A stretch of 64,000 nucleotides of DNA from Endozoicomonas sp. ISHI1 (GCF_024606225.1 NZ_JAGRPU010000015.1:1-64000); one strand, 5' to 3'. Shown: positions 18,965 through 28,863, counted from the first letter of the stretch. Made by a program: numbers and translations. The notes: generated by a model from the sequence alone, not told the origin.

Positions 18965-19702
18965 ATGTCAGTTTTGAGAGTCGCTGTGAACGGAGCCAAG
19001 GGCAAAATGGGACAAACAGTGGTTGAGTTTGTTCAAAAACACAGCCGTCTGGAACTGGCCGCTACTATCGATCTGGGCGACGATCTGGCCGCGGAAGTGA
19101 AAAACAACGCCGCCGATATTGTGGTTGACTTCACCCGTCCGGAAATTCGTATGGAAACCGTGAAGAACACCTTGTTCTCTGGTGCTTCTGCCGTAGTGGG
19201 CACCACCGGCTTTACGCCTGACGATCTGGAAACTATTCGTGGCTGGGTCAGGGAAACCGGCAAGGGCTGCTTTATTGCGCCTAATTTCATCGTGGGTAAC
19301 GTACTCATGCAGCAGTTTGCCAAACAGGCTGCTCGTTATTACGAATACGCTGAGATCATTGAATACCACCACCAGCAAAAAGTGGACTTTCCATCGGGCA
19401 CGGCCGTAAAAACAGCCGAACTGATGAGCGAAGAGCGCGAGAAATTCAATAGTGGAACTCATGATCAGGTTGCCAACATTGAAGGCTCACGAGGCGGTGA
19501 TTACAAGGGAATAAAACTTCACGCTATACGTATGCCGGGCTTTGTAGCGTCTCAGGAAGTGATCCTGGGCGACAGTGGTCAATATCTGACCATCCGTCAT
19601 GATTCCATTGAACGCACGAGCTATATGCCTGGCATTCTTATGGCCAGTGAGTACATTCATGACAAGGCTGAATTGGTTTATGGGCTGGAACATATTCTCT
19701 GA
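18965..19702 (+). CDS. dapB: 4-hydroxy-tetrahydrodipicolinate reductase
   Basis: DapB reduces hydroxy-tetrahydrodipicolinate with NAD(P)H in the diaminopimelate/lysine pathway. The N-terminal Rossmann motif is VAVNGAKGKMGQ. The catalytic segment is IEYHHQQKVDFPSGTA, matching the family's E-x-H-H-x-x-K-x-D-x-PSGTA. ATG 18965 (245 residues) is preferred over 18935 because GGAG sits 7 bases upstream and the protein then starts directly at the Rossmann strand. The gene stands alone; the usual neighbours dnaJ and carA are not here. Confidence 0.96.
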   Translation: MSVLRVAVNGAKGKMGQTVVEFVQKHSRLELAATIDLGDDLAAEVKNNAADIVVDFTRPEIRMETVKNTLFSGASAVVGTTGFTPDDLETIRGWVRETGKGCFIAPNFIVGNVLMQQFAKQAARYYEYAEIIEYHHQQKVDFPSGTAVKTAELMSEEREKFNSGTHDQVANIEGSRGGDYKGIKLHAIRMPGFVASQEVILGDSGQYLTIRHDSIERTSYMPGILMASEYIHDKAELVYGLEHIL

Positions 19703-19752
19703 TCAGAAAGAATGAAGTGATTAACAGATGACATTATCAAAACCTTCGGTAA

Positions 19753-19777
19753 AATCAGACTTGTCGGCAGTCTGATT
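19753..19777 (+). terminator. Stem-loop after dapB
   Basis: A perfect 8-bp inverted repeat AATCAGAC / GTCTGATT with a 9-base loop lies 50 bases after the dapB stop. The following bases (CACGCTTTATG) are only weakly T-rich, so a terminator role is tentative. Confidence 0.35.
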
Positions 19778-19916
19778 CACGCTTTATGCCCGCTATGAGT
19801 ATCCTGCAAAAGACAGCCATAGCGAATAAACAACCATGGCGAATAAAATGCGGCAAGAATCGGACTGCAGTATATGCTTACCCTATATGAATCGCAGTAA
19901 GAGCTGAACTCTCGAC

Positions 19917-20939
19917 TTGAATACCCAGATCCAGGCAACACCGACAAAAAATGCAGGTAGGACCTGCCAGTTTCTCCTAGAACCGGACGATCCACGTCGA
20001 TTCGCAGAGCTCTGCGGACAATTCAATCAGCACCTGAAACAAATAGAACAGCGCCTTGGCGTTGATATTCGTTATCGTGGCAACCAGTTCACGGTCAGGG
20101 GTGAAGATCGAAATGCCCAGGCGGCTTCTGAGATTCTCAAGCGTCTCTACAGGGAGACCGGAAAAACGGGACACCTGACGGCTGAGACAGTGCACCTCTA
20201 CCTCCAAGAGTCTGCGGTTGAATGGATCCACGAACCCAGGTCCGACAACCTGATCGCTCTGCGAACCCGCAAGGGTACAGTCACCCCAAGGGGTGAGAAC
20301 CAGCAGAAATATGTTCGCTCCATTCTTACTCACGATATCAATTTCGGTATTGGTCCGGCGGGCACCGGCAAGACCTATCTGGCTGTTGCAGCCGCCGTCC
20401 AGGCCCTGGAAGACGAAGAAATACGTCGAATCCTGTTGGTCAGGCCTGCTGTCGAAGCCGGTGAAAAGCTGGGTTTCCTGCCGGGTGACCTGTCTCAAAA
20501 GATCGATCCTTATCTGCGCCCTCTCTACGATGCACTCTATGAAATGCTTGGCTTTGAACGAGTAGACAAGCTGATCGAGAAAAATGTGATCGAGGTTGCA
20601 CCCCTCGCTTACATGCGTGGTCGCACCCTTAACAACTCATACATTATTCTTGATGAAGCCCAGAACACGACGCCGGAACAGATGAAAATGTTCCTGACCC
20701 GTATCGGCTTTGGCTCAACGGCCGTGATTACCGGTGACATTACCCAGGTCGACCTGCCCAGAGGTACCCGCTCTGGTCTGGCTCATGCCATCGATGTTCT
20801 CAAAGGTGTGGACGGTATCGGTTTCACCTGGTTTAGCGCTAAAGACGTTGTTCGTCACCCGATTGTCCAGAGAATTGTGCAGGCTTATGATCGCTTTGAT
20901 CAGGCGAATCAGAACAAGTCTGTTGCAGGGGTGCAGTAA
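19917..20939 (+). CDS. ybeZ: PhoH-like ATPase
   Basis: This 340-residue protein matches YbeZ of Gammaproteobacteria in length and order. An N-terminal nucleic-acid-binding part ([32 protein letters not shown]) is followed by the PhoH P-loop domain, with Walker [12 protein letters not shown] and Walker [10 protein letters not shown]. PhoH-like proteins are ATPases linked to RNA handling and partner YbeY in 16S rRNA and ribosome quality control. The start is TTG with no strong ribosome site; no in-frame ATG lies near the N-terminal homology. The stop overlaps ybeY's start by one base (TAATG), implying coupling. Confidence 0.93.
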   Translation: MNTQIQATPTKNAGRTCQFLLEPDDPRRFAELCGQFNQHLKQIEQRLGVDIRYRGNQFTVRGEDRNAQAASEILKRLYRETGKTGHLTAETVHLYLQESAVEWIHEPRSDNLIALRTRKGTVTPRGENQQKYVRSILTHDINFGIGPAGTGKTYLAVAAAVQALEDEEIRRILLVRPAVEAGEKLGFLPGDLSQKIDPYLRPLYDALYEMLGFERVDKLIEKNVIEVAPLAYMRGRTLNNSYIILDEAQNTTPEQMKMFLTRIGFGSTAVITGDITQVDLPRGTRSGLAHAIDVLKGVDGIGFTWFSAKDVVRHPIVQRIVQAYDRFDQANQNKSVAGVQ

Positions 20940-21418
20940 TGTCTGCAAACGTCCATGTCGACATTCAAATAGCCAGCGAGAGCCCCAGGCTCCCCTCAGA
21001 AGCTGATCTGCATAAATGGGCAGCGGCGGCTATCGGTGATCATCGCAAAGAAGCCGAAATCAGCCTGCGAATTGTTGACAGCGACGAAGGTGCAGAACTC
21101 AATCGACAATGGCGTCAGAAAGACGGGCCTACCAACGTTCTGTCTTTTCCCTCTGACCTGCCGAAAGCACTCAATCTGCCTCTTTTGGGCGATCTGGTCA
21201 TCTGCACACCCGTCGTTGAACGTGAAGCAAGGGAACAGAACAAAACCCTTCAGGCACACTGGGCTCACATGATGGTTCATGGCACACTGCACCTGCTGGG
21301 TTATGACCACATTCAAGAAGACGAAGCCGAGGCAATGGAATCTCTGGAAACAGCGATTCTCGAGAGCCTGGGTTTTCCTGATCCGTACCAGTCTGAAAAG
21401 AGCGGATCATCATCATAG
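20939..21418 (+). CDS. ybeY: Endoribonuclease YbeY (rRNA maturation factor)
   Basis: YbeY is a zinc-dependent single-strand endoribonuclease acting in 16S rRNA 3'-end maturation and ribosome quality control. The zinc motif [11 protein letters not shown] (H-x3-H-x5-H) is intact, as is the upstream [19 protein letters not shown] element. The length of 159 residues is normal. It is translationally coupled to ybeZ and followed by corC. Confidence 0.97.
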   Translation: MSANVHVDIQIASESPRLPSEADLHKWAAAAIGDHRKEAEISLRIVDSDEGAELNRQWRQKDGPTNVLSFPSDLPKALNLPLLGDLVICTPVVEREAREQNKTLQAHWAHMMVHGTLHLLGYDHIQEDEAEAMESLETAILESLGFPDPYQSEKSGSSS

Positions 21419-21479
21419 GAGAGGCTGGCCGAATCATGAAGATGTTGCCATGAGAAGGCCTTCACGGTAATACAAGGTA

Positions 21480-22319
21480 ATGAACGACGACACTGCTCCG
21501 GGCGACTCGCCCGCCCCGACATGGAAAGACAAACTGGCGGCTCTGTTCACTCAGGACCCTCAAAACCGGAATGAGTTGCTGACTCTGCTCAATGATGCCG
21601 GACTCAGGGGCATTATTGACCATGAAGCTCTCAGTATTATCGAGGGAGCTGTTCAGGTAGCCGATATGCAGGCCAGGGAGATCATGATCCCACGCTCGCA
21701 GATGGTCTGCGTTGATGAAGATCAGGCGCCCCGGGACTTCCTGCCGAAAGTGATCGAATCAGCCCACTCCCGCTTTCCCGTCATCGGCGATACCAAAGAC
21801 GAGATTATCGGTATTCTGCTGGCCAAGGATCTGCTTCCGCTGATTCTTCAGAATGGCAAATTCAATATCAAGGACCACCTTCGTCCTGCCACTTTCATCC
21901 CTGAAAGCAAACGTCTCAATGTGCTCCTGAAAGAGTTCCGGACCAACCGTAATCACATGGCTATCGTCATTGATGAGTTTGGTGGTGTAGCCGGTCTGGT
22001 GACGATTGAAGACGTTCTCGAGCAAATAGTTGGGGACATAGAAGACGAACACGATGTGGAAGAAGACAGTTTCATCAAACCGGTTGAGGAACAGTCCCGT
22101 ACTTTTATAGTCAAAGCCCTGACCCCCATAGAAGACTTCAACGAACACTTTGAATCCAGCTTCAGCGACGAAGAGTTCGATACCATTGGTGGGATTGTCC
22201 TGCGAGAGTTTGGACATATGCCTAAAAGGAATGAGTTCGTGGAAATTAACGGCTTCCGATTTGATGTTCTGAATTCTGACGGTCGTCGAATTCGACTGTT
22301 GCGAGTCAGCTCCGCCTAG
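21480..22319 (+). CDS. corC: CorC/HlyC-family CBS-domain protein
   Basis: The 279-residue protein has the YbeX/CorC order. A short N-terminus (LLTLLNDAGLRGIIDHEALSIIEGAVQVADMQAREIMIPRSQM) leads into two CBS domains (about 70-190) and a C-terminal CorC_HlyC domain (DTIGGIVLREFGHMPKRNEFVEINGFRFDVLNSDGRRI). Members have been linked to magnesium/cobalt resistance and, beside ybeZ-ybeY, to ribosome function. There are no membrane helices, as expected for the short CorC form. It lies 61 bases after ybeY in the same operon. Confidence 0.93.
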   Translation: MNDDTAPGDSPAPTWKDKLAALFTQDPQNRNELLTLLNDAGLRGIIDHEALSIIEGAVQVADMQAREIMIPRSQMVCVDEDQAPRDFLPKVIESAHSRFPVIGDTKDEIIGILLAKDLLPLILQNGKFNIKDHLRPATFIPESKRLNVLLKEFRTNRNHMAIVIDEFGGVAGLVTIEDVLEQIVGDIEDEHDVEEDSFIKPVEEQSRTFIVKALTPIEDFNEHFESSFSDEEFDTIGGIVLREFGHMPKRNEFVEINGFRFDVLNSDGRRIRLLRVSSA

Positions 22320-22328
22320 TTCTGGCAA

Positions 22329-22386
22329 ACTGGCCAAGAGGACTCATGATGACTGGCTTTAATACTCAGACACTCTCTTGGCCAGT
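22329..22386. repeat. Perfect 12-bp inverted repeat between corC and lnt
   Basis: ACTGGCCAAGAG at 22329-22340 is exactly complementary to CTCTTGGCCAGT at 22375-22386 across a 34-base spacer, in the 103-base corC-lnt gap. No T-run follows. It could fold in the operon mRNA as a processing or stability element, or be a protein-binding site. Confidence 0.7.
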
Positions 22387-22422
22387 CATTGCTGAGGAAA
22401 CTGACTTTCCCGTATTCCATTT

Positions 22423-23967
22423 ATGAACAAAAAAACGCTTTACTTCGGTCACTTTGCCACGCTCTTGGCCGGAAGCTTGTTTCCACTGGGCTTTAGTCCC
22501 TTTAACATCTGGCCTGTTCTGATCGTTGCCACAGCAGCAGGCTTTGCTTATACACGTACAGAAACTGTAAAAACGACCACAGTCCGAGGCTTTTTGTTTG
22601 GACTGGGCCTCTTCGGCACAGGGACTTCATGGGTTTATGTCAGTATCCATCGTTTTGGTGCTGCCTCAGCGCCTCTGGCCAGTCTGCTCACAGCCCTTTT
22701 CGTGATGATGCTGGCTGCCTTAATGGTCATGCCGCTGTTCTATCTCTATGCCAGACTCAGACACCGATTCAATATTCGGGCACCCTGGCGACAGGCCCTG
22801 CTTTTTGCCGGATTATGGACACTGTTTGAATGGGTTCGCAGCTGGCTGCTTACCGGCTTTCCCTGGCTTCTTGAAGGCTACGCGTTGCTTGACACACCTG
22901 TTCAGTCGTGGGCACCTGTCGTAGGTGTTTTTGGCTTGAGCCTGCTCATGGCAACCGCCGCTGCCCTGATTACTGCGACACTGGTCACAGATCGCGCGGA
23001 TCGGAACCCACCTCTGATCGCCCTGTCAATCACTTTAGCGCTCTGGTTTGCATCGGTTCCACTGGGTAAAGTACAGTGGACTCGTCCCGTAGGAGAGATT
23101 AACTTCAGTGCTGTTCAGGGGAACATCCCTCAGCTCTTGAAGTGGGATCCTGGCTATGTTGAGGAAACAATCAATACTTACTATGGACTGTCTAAAGCCG
23201 AGTGGGACCAAGAGCTGATCATATGGCCTGAAAATGCCATACCTCTTTTCTACAGTCAGGCCAGATCCGTGCTCAACCGGCTCAATCGTAAGGCAGCTGA
23301 ACACAGCAGTGCCTTGATTCTCGGGTTACCTATTGATGAACGATCTGAAGACACGCCATCTTTATTCGAAGAAAAATATTACAACGGCATCATCGCTATG
23401 GGTCTGGGAGAAGGTCGATACTATAAGCAGAAGCTGGTTCCCTTTGGGGAGTACGTTCCTTTCGATTCAGCCCTGCGTGGCCTGATCAGCTTCTTTGACC
23501 TTCCTATGTCGGCATTCAGTCCGGGACATAGCAAACAGGAAAAACTGCAAGTCCCCAACGCTGTGATTACCACCTATATTTGTTATGAGGTGGTCTACCC
23601 TGACTTTGCTGCCCAGCAGGCAAAAGACAGTGGGTTGTTAATTACTATCAGTAATGACACTTGGTTTGGCAAATCCATTGGCCCTGAGCAACACTTCCAG
23701 ATGGCCCGTATGCGCTCACTGGAAACGGGTCGATACATGATTCGCGCGACCAACGACGGCATCAGTGCTCTGATAGACGATAAGGGTCAGGTTGTTGAAA
23801 GTATCGAACGTTTCAAACCCGGAGTACTGAGAGGTACTGCTGAAGTCATGACAGGCAGTACGCCATTCATGTTATTGGGATCCTGGCCTGTTTTATTCCT
23901 GTGTTTGTTAATGATTGCAGTGGCAGGTCTGTGCGCAAGAAGATCGGGCTCTGATTCAAAGCAATAA
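22423..23967 (+). CDS. lnt: Apolipoprotein N-acyltransferase
   Basis: Lnt transfers the third acyl chain to the N-terminal Cys of lipoproteins at the inner membrane. The first 200 or so residues are strongly hydrophobic, with several helices. The C-terminal nitrilase-type domain shows the Glu-Lys-Cys triad: WPENAIPLF (Glu), KQKLVPFGEYVPF (Lys) and TYICYEVVYPD (Cys). The 514-residue length is normal for the family. The position after corC is the standard gammaproteobacterial order. Confidence 0.97.
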   Translation: MNKKTLYFGHFATLLAGSLFPLGFSPFNIWPVLIVATAAGFAYTRTETVKTTTVRGFLFGLGLFGTGTSWVYVSIHRFGAASAPLASLLTALFVMMLAALMVMPLFYLYARLRHRFNIRAPWRQALLFAGLWTLFEWVRSWLLTGFPWLLEGYALLDTPVQSWAPVVGVFGLSLLMATAAALITATLVTDRADRNPPLIALSITLALWFASVPLGKVQWTRPVGEINFSAVQGNIPQLLKWDPGYVEETINTYYGLSKAEWDQELIIWPENAIPLFYSQARSVLNRLNRKAAEHSSALILGLPIDERSEDTPSLFEEKYYNGIIAMGLGEGRYYKQKLVPFGEYVPFDSALRGLISFFDLPMSAFSPGHSKQEKLQVPNAVITTYICYEVVYPDFAAQQAKDSGLLITISNDTWFGKSIGPEQHFQMARMRSLETGRYMIRATNDGISALIDDKGQVVESIERFKPGVLRGTAEVMTGSTPFMLLGSWPVLFLCLLMIAVAGLCARRSGSDSKQ

Positions 23968-24008
23968 GAATGGTCCGTCAGCCGCCCCTCTTCTGATTTA
24001 AAAAAACA

Positions 24009-24848
24009 TTAAACAACACCCAATTCTTTCAGTCGTTCCATCAGGTAGCTGCGATGGGTATGACGCTCAGACAAAACCACCTCATCGCGTGGATGCAGGA
24101 ACAGAGGCAGGGACATTCTGGATTTACCACTCTTACCACCAGTAGGGTTGATCACCCTGTGACTGGTGGAAGGGAAATAACCACCGGAAGCTTCCTGCAA
24201 CATATCCCCTGTATTGATAATCAGGTAGCCGAACTTTGAAGGAACATCGACCCAGCGGCCATCTTTCAGCTTGACCTGCAAGCCAGGCTCACTGGCGGCT
24301 GGCAAAATAGTCAGCAGATTGATGTCTTCATGAGCCGCTGCGCGGATAGCTCCAGGTTCTTCTTCGCCAGTGAGCGGAGGATAGTGAAGTATTCTCAACA
24401 GCGTATTAGGCGTATCCTCAATCATACGGGAGAGCGGCTCGGAAAAGCCTTCAGACACTTCAGAAGGTGCATTACTTTCAACCCAGCCCAGCAGCTCACC
24501 CGCCAGACCAGAGGCTTTCTCATAATAATCTGTAATGTCTGATTTCAGATCAGCAGGAATCCTTCCCCAAGGGTAAATATGGTAATACTCTTTAATATCT
24601 TTCTTCTGATGCCCCTTGGCCACTTCAGACACTTCTGGCGGGAAATAGCCGTCCTGTTTCACGGCATCAAACAGAAAATCCTGTTTGGCCGGAGAATTAA
24701 AGAAATTCAACCAGTTATCGTAAATTGACTGAACCAGATCCTGACTCAGGGGGTGATTGGTTAAAACCGCAAAACCGGTTTCGCGGAGCGATTCGACAAA
24801 TTTTTGAGCCGCATCTGTGGCCGTATAGTCGACTACCTGAACGTCCAT
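24009..24848 (-). CDS. 2-oxoglutarate/Fe(II)-dependent oxygenase (isopenicillin N synthase family)
   Basis: This 279-residue protein is of the isopenicillin N synthase/2OG oxygenase type. The N-terminal DIOX_N part is GFAVLTNHPLSQDLVQSIYDNW. The iron ligands are HED in AAHEDINLLTILPA and the distal His in TSHRVINP, whose Arg would bind 2-oxoglutarate. The phrase LIINTGDMLQEASGGYFPST is typical. The substrate cannot be read from sequence; bacterial homologues are mostly uncharacterised. It is transcribed divergently from fumC, with a 150-base gap between. Confidence 0.88.
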   Translation of the reverse strand: MDVQVVDYTATDAAQKFVESLRETGFAVLTNHPLSQDLVQSIYDNWLNFFNSPAKQDFLFDAVKQDGYFPPEVSEVAKGHQKKDIKEYYHIYPWGRIPADLKSDITDYYEKASGLAGELLGWVESNAPSEVSEGFSEPLSRMIEDTPNTLLRILHYPPLTGEEEPGAIRAAAHEDINLLTILPAASEPGLQVKLKDGRWVDVPSKFGYLIINTGDMLQEASGGYFPSTSHRVINPTGGKSGKSRMSLPLFLHPRDEVVLSERHTHRSYLMERLKELGVV

Positions 24849-25125
24849 TAACTTGATATCCGGTGAAAAAAAGTGACGAAGTATTATCGTTTAGTAAAAG
24901 AAAAGAACAAGCTTTACGTAGCAATAAAGGCATTTAACCGGCTTTATACAAAAGATTGATTTTTTATTCTCAACAACCGCCGATAGGCTATAAGGATCTA
25001 TGATATTGGCGTTCGCGTCCGAATTCCGGACTGGATTGAGTTCCGATTCAATGAAAAACTCCAACTTCATGCTAAAGCCCTGGCGACATTTGACTCTGGC
25101 ACTACTAATGGGACAGTCGACAGCC

Positions 25126-26529
25126 ATGTACAGCTCTACAGAACCCCTATCCGGGGTGCGAATTGAACGAGATAGTCTGGGAGAAGTGACTGTTCCCAGG
25201 GATGCCCTGTACGGTGCCCAGACCCAGCGAGCGGTTGAGAATTTTCCTGTCAGTGGCCAGTCATTGCCTCACCCTTTCATTGAAGCCATTGTCCGCATCA
25301 AAAAAGCCGCAGCCCGAACCAATCAGTCACTTGAGTTACTGGCTGATGACAATGCTCTGGCCATTATTGAAGCGGCAGACATTCTTATTGAAGGAAAATA
25401 CGCTGATCAGTTTCCTATCGATGTCTTTCAGACTGGTTCTGGAACGAGCAGCAATATGAATGTGAACGAAGTGATCAGTAATCTGGTCAATCGTTCTTCC
25501 GGATTAAAAATCTCGCCCAATGATCACGTCAATATGGGCCAAAGTAGTAACGACGTGATTCCTTCTGCTATTCATGTATCGTCTGCATTGCTGATTCATA
25601 ATCAATTGCTGCCCGCTTTGGATCATCTTCTGAAGGTCATGGAAAAGCGTCGGATAGAGCTTGAGAATACTGTGAAAACCGGCCGAACCCATATGATGGA
25701 TGCCATGCCAGTGACTTTTGGTCAGGAAATCAGTGGTTGGATAGCGCTGCTCAACAATGACAGACAGCGAATCAGGCAGACCCTGGAGCGTCTCTCTCAA
25801 CTCACCCTGGGTGGAACCGCTGTGGGAACCGGAACCAACACCCATGAAGACTTTGCAAAAAAAGTCAGCAAACAGCTGAGTCAGGATACCGGCCTGCTTT
25901 TCAAGCCTGCCAGTAACTTCTTTGCTGCCCAAAGCCTGCCGGCCACAGCACTTGAACTGTCTTCTGACCTTCGCAGTGTAGCGGTGTCACTGATGAAGAT
26001 CGCCAATGATCTGCGCCTGATGAACAGTGGACCTTTGGCGGGGCTCGGTGAAATTGAACTGCCTACCTTGCAGCCTGGCTCCAGTATCATGCCAGGTAAG
26101 GTGAATCCGGTTATCTGTGAATCAGTTACTATGGCGGCCGCCCAAATCACAGGACTGGATGCAGCCATTGTTATTGCAGCCCAATCTGGTAATTTTCAGC
26201 TCAATGTTATGCTGCCACTGATCGCCAACAACCTGATCAATAGCATTACCCTGGCCAGCAATAGCAGCCTGATTCTCGCCGATAAGGCTATAGCCAATTT
26301 TACCGTCAGAGAAGCTCATATCAAAGAGACCCTGAGCCGCAATCCGGTGCTGGTGACAGCGTTGAACCCCTTGATTGGCTACATGAGGGCGGCAGAAATT
26401 GCCAAACAGGCGTATCGTGAAAAACGCCCGGTCATCGAAGTCGCTAAAGAAAAAACCGGCATGTCAGAAGAGGCTTTGAAGAAGATTCTGGACCCGGGAC
26501 GGGCTACCAAAGGCGGCGTTGCCAAATAG
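25126..26529 (+). CDS. fumC: Fumarate hydratase class II
   Basis: FumC hydrates fumarate to malate in the TCA cycle without an iron-sulphur cluster. The signature GSSIMPGKVNP is present, as are GSGTSSNMNVNEV and KTGRTHMMDAMPVTFGQE. Starting at ATG 25126 gives 467 residues, the length of E. coli FumC, and family homology begins a few residues later (VRIERDSLGEV). However, the frame stays open to ATG 25000, adding 42 residues with a hydrophobic stretch (HLTLALLMGQSTA) that looks like a weak signal peptide. No start has a convincing ribosome site. The start is therefore uncertain; the family is not. Confidence 0.92.
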   Translation: MYSSTEPLSGVRIERDSLGEVTVPRDALYGAQTQRAVENFPVSGQSLPHPFIEAIVRIKKAAARTNQSLELLADDNALAIIEAADILIEGKYADQFPIDVFQTGSGTSSNMNVNEVISNLVNRSSGLKISPNDHVNMGQSSNDVIPSAIHVSSALLIHNQLLPALDHLLKVMEKRRIELENTVKTGRTHMMDAMPVTFGQEISGWIALLNNDRQRIRQTLERLSQLTLGGTAVGTGTNTHEDFAKKVSKQLSQDTGLLFKPASNFFAAQSLPATALELSSDLRSVAVSLMKIANDLRLMNSGPLAGLGEIELPTLQPGSSIMPGKVNPVICESVTMAAAQITGLDAAIVIAAQSGNFQLNVMLPLIANNLINSITLASNSSLILADKAIANFTVREAHIKETLSRNPVLVTALNPLIGYMRAAEIAKQAYREKRPVIEVAKEKTGMSEEALKKILDPGRATKGGVAK

Positions 26530-26550
26530 CTCTGTCCTTCGATACTCTTT

Positions 26551-27333
26551 CTAACGGTTGGTCAGCCGGTACCAGATAAGCCCCAGATATTCGTGCAGGG
26601 CCAATTCACTCACCCTGAGATTTCGAACCCTTGGTATCCAGTAAGTCCCCTTCTGCCAGGTAATCTCTTTCGAGGCAAATGACATGGGAGCCGGAATCAC
26701 TTTGAAGCCAACCCTTTCAAAACTCAATACTGACCTGGGCATATGCCAGGCATGAGTGATCAGGACAACGACAACCTGCTCTTTACCCGGTAGCTTTTTA
26801 CCCCTTAGCTCTTTGCTCAGTAGTTTTTGACTGTTTCGGGCATTTTGCCGGGTTGACGTGCTCTGAGTTTCTATCCATGTCACATCAACGTTGTAGTCAT
26901 TCTTCAGAACCCTGACCATCACTTCCGATTCAGGTCGTTTCCCTCCTCCAGCGACCAGAATGGGGACTTCACACTGCCGGTGCAGCAAGGCAGTATATCG
27001 AATGCGTTCAAGTGACAGAGGGGTGGGCTGATAGCCCTCCAGTTCAGGAGAGCTTCTGGGCCTTCCAGCCCCCAGTAGCACCATGGCGTCGGCCTTTTTA
27101 CAAACACCTATATCAACAGGAGGATATATCTCCAGCCCCCTGGCCAAGAGGTTAGCAACAGGCGCAACAGAGAGTAGATAGAGAAAAATCAGAGCGACCC
27201 ACGCCAGCCAGCCCATTGTTGTTTTAAAGATCATTCCCACAATCAGCATCCATACAATATTCAAGGGGGGTAGCAGGCTTAGCTTGAGAAATGACCGAAG
27301 CGGTGACCTTGTGGCATTCAGAAAACCCTGCAA
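26551..27333 (-). CDS. YdcF/ElyC-family DUF218 membrane protein
   Basis: This 260-residue protein has two N-terminal membrane helices (LNIVWMLIVGMIF and LAWVALIFLYLLSVAPVANLLA) followed by a DUF218 domain: DAMVLLGAGRPR, RIRYTALLHRQCEVPILVAGGG, ETQSTSTRQNARNS, VVLITHAWHMPRSVLSFERVG. ElyC/YdcF members are associated with envelope integrity and polysaccharide carrier metabolism in E. coli. The gene is divergent from maa, with 138 bases between. The molecular reaction is unknown. Confidence 0.85.
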   Translation of the reverse strand: MQGFLNATRSPLRSFLKLSLLPPLNIVWMLIVGMIFKTTMGWLAWVALIFLYLLSVAPVANLLARGLEIYPPVDIGVCKKADAMVLLGAGRPRSSPELEGYQPTPLSLERIRYTALLHRQCEVPILVAGGGKRPESEVMVRVLKNDYNVDVTWIETQSTSTRQNARNSQKLLSKELRGKKLPGKEQVVVVLITHAWHMPRSVLSFERVGFKVIPAPMSFASKEITWQKGTYWIPRVRNLRVSELALHEYLGLIWYRLTNR

Positions 27334-27471
27334 TCGTCTATCCTCAGTCGATTATACCCATTGCCTGCGAAGATGTGGGATATTGGCTGCTTTCGCCAGC
27401 CCGATGACCTACTATTAGCACCCACAATATAACACCACCGTTGAGAAAAAAGCTTAACCTTGAGTAGCCAC

Positions 27472-28026
27472 ATGACCGAAAAAGAGAAAATGCTCGCAGG
27501 ACTGGATTACCTCGCATTTGATTCTGAACTCACTCAGGATCGCCTGGAGGCCAAGAGACTGTGTCACCGCTTTAATCAAGTTTCACCGGACGACAAGACA
27601 CAACAGGCAGAAATCCTCAATGAACTTCTGGGCACCCTTTCAGGTGTCTGGATAGAGCCCCTTTTTTATTGTGATTATGGTTATAACATCCATCTGGGAG
27701 AGAACTTCTACGCCAATCATCACTGCACGATTCTCGACGGCGCTAAAGTCACCATTGGTAATAATGTGCTGTTTGGCCCCAATGTCACCCTTAGCACTGC
27801 AGGACACCCTCTGGATGCAATCACCCGAAACACAGGACTGGAGTTCTGCAAACCCATCACCCTGGGTGATAACGTCTGGCTGGGAGCCAATGTAAGCGTC
27901 AATCCGGGAGTCACAGTTGGCGATAACTCTGTGATTGGAGCGGGCAGTGTGGTGACTCGTGACATCCCGGCAAACAGCGTGGCAGTGGGTGCGCCCTGCC
28001 GAGTGATTAAATCACTTCTGTCATAG
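27472..28026 (+). CDS. maa: Maltose/galactoside O-acetyltransferase family (hexapeptide repeat)
   Basis: This 184-residue protein opens with the Mac domain of sugar O-acetyltransferases (MTEKEKMLAGLDYLAFDSELTQDRLEAK) and continues into a left-handed beta-helix of hexapeptide repeats. The catalytic His lies in ENFYANHHCTILD, with the typical loop TAGHPLDAITRN. It would acetylate sugars such as maltose, or a related acceptor, from acetyl-CoA. ATG 27472 is preferred to TTG 27460 from family alignment. It converges on tatC, only 12 bases apart. Confidence 0.9.
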   Translation: MTEKEKMLAGLDYLAFDSELTQDRLEAKRLCHRFNQVSPDDKTQQAEILNELLGTLSGVWIEPLFYCDYGYNIHLGENFYANHHCTILDGAKVTIGNNVLFGPNVTLSTAGHPLDAITRNTGLEFCKPITLGDNVWLGANVSVNPGVTVGDNSVIGAGSVVTRDIPANSVAVGAPCRVIKSLLS

Positions 28027-28038
28027 AGAGCCCCGGAT

Positions 28039-28797
28039 TCACGACTTCGTTTCTACTTTCTTTGATTTTCGACAAGTCAGACGAGCAAACAGAATGCCCA
28101 CCTCAAAGAGCAACCACATCGGGACCGCCAGCAGAGTCTGGGAAATCACATCCGGAGGTGTAAGCAACATGCCCAGAACAAAGCAACCTACGACAATATA
28201 AGGACGCTTACCGGACATAGACTCGACGGTTGAGATTCCAGACCAGATCAGAAGCAATGTGGCGACAGGAATCTCAAACGCCATACCGAAGGCAAAAAAC
28301 AGTTTCAGAATAAAATTCAGGTAACTGTTTATATCGGTCATCACCGTGACACTCTCAGGGCCGGTACTGGTAAAGAACCCAAAGATCAACGGAAAGACCA
28401 CGAAGTAGGCAAACGCAACTCCGGTATAAAACAATACGACACTGGCAACCAGCAGCGGTATTGCCAGCCTTTTCTCATGCTGGTATAGCCCTGGTGCAAT
28501 AAAACCCCATATCTGGTGCAGAATAAATGGAACAGAGGCAAACAGTGCCAATACCATGGTCAGTTTGAATGGCGCCAGAAAAGGCGAGGCAACATCCGTT
28601 GCGATCATGGTGCTGTTTTCCGGCAGGAACACTCTCAGAGGTTCTGAAAAGAATTCATAAAGCGAACTGGAGAAATAGAAAAGCCCGGCAAAAATAATCA
28701 GCACAACAACCATGCTGCGCAGGATACGGGTTCTCAGCTCAAGCAGATGTTGAACCAACGACTGCTGCTCGTCATTGCTCTCGGTGGTAGATGACAT
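28039..28797 (-). CDS. tatC: Sec-independent protein translocase TatC
   Basis: TatC is the receptor subunit of the twin-arginine translocase and binds the RR signal peptide. The 252-residue sequence has the conserved start (QSLVQHLLELRTRILRS), six hydrophobic segments and the family phrases FxAPFKLTMVLALFASVPFILHQIWGFIAPGLYxHEKR and FxFGMAFEIPV. It follows tatA on the minus strand with a 66-base gap. No tatB gene lies between them. Confidence 0.97.
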   Translation of the reverse strand: MSSTTESNDEQQSLVQHLLELRTRILRSMVVVLIIFAGLFYFSSSLYEFFSEPLRVFLPENSTMIATDVASPFLAPFKLTMVLALFASVPFILHQIWGFIAPGLYQHEKRLAIPLLVASVVLFYTGVAFAYFVVFPLIFGFFTSTGPESVTVMTDINSYLNFILKLFFAFGMAFEIPVATLLLIWSGISTVESMSGKRPYIVVGCFVLGMLLTPPDVISQTLLAVPMWLLFEVGILFARLTCRKSKKVETKS

Positions 28798-28863
28798 TTG
28801 TTTATAATCCTGACAAACCCTGCTGAAATATGTTCACAAGTGCCTGACCAGTTAGACTCACAA

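Noticed and set aside
21759-22337. 192-codon minus-strand frame opposite corC
   Set aside because: Antisense shadow of the conserved CBS-domain gene; no recognisable motif.
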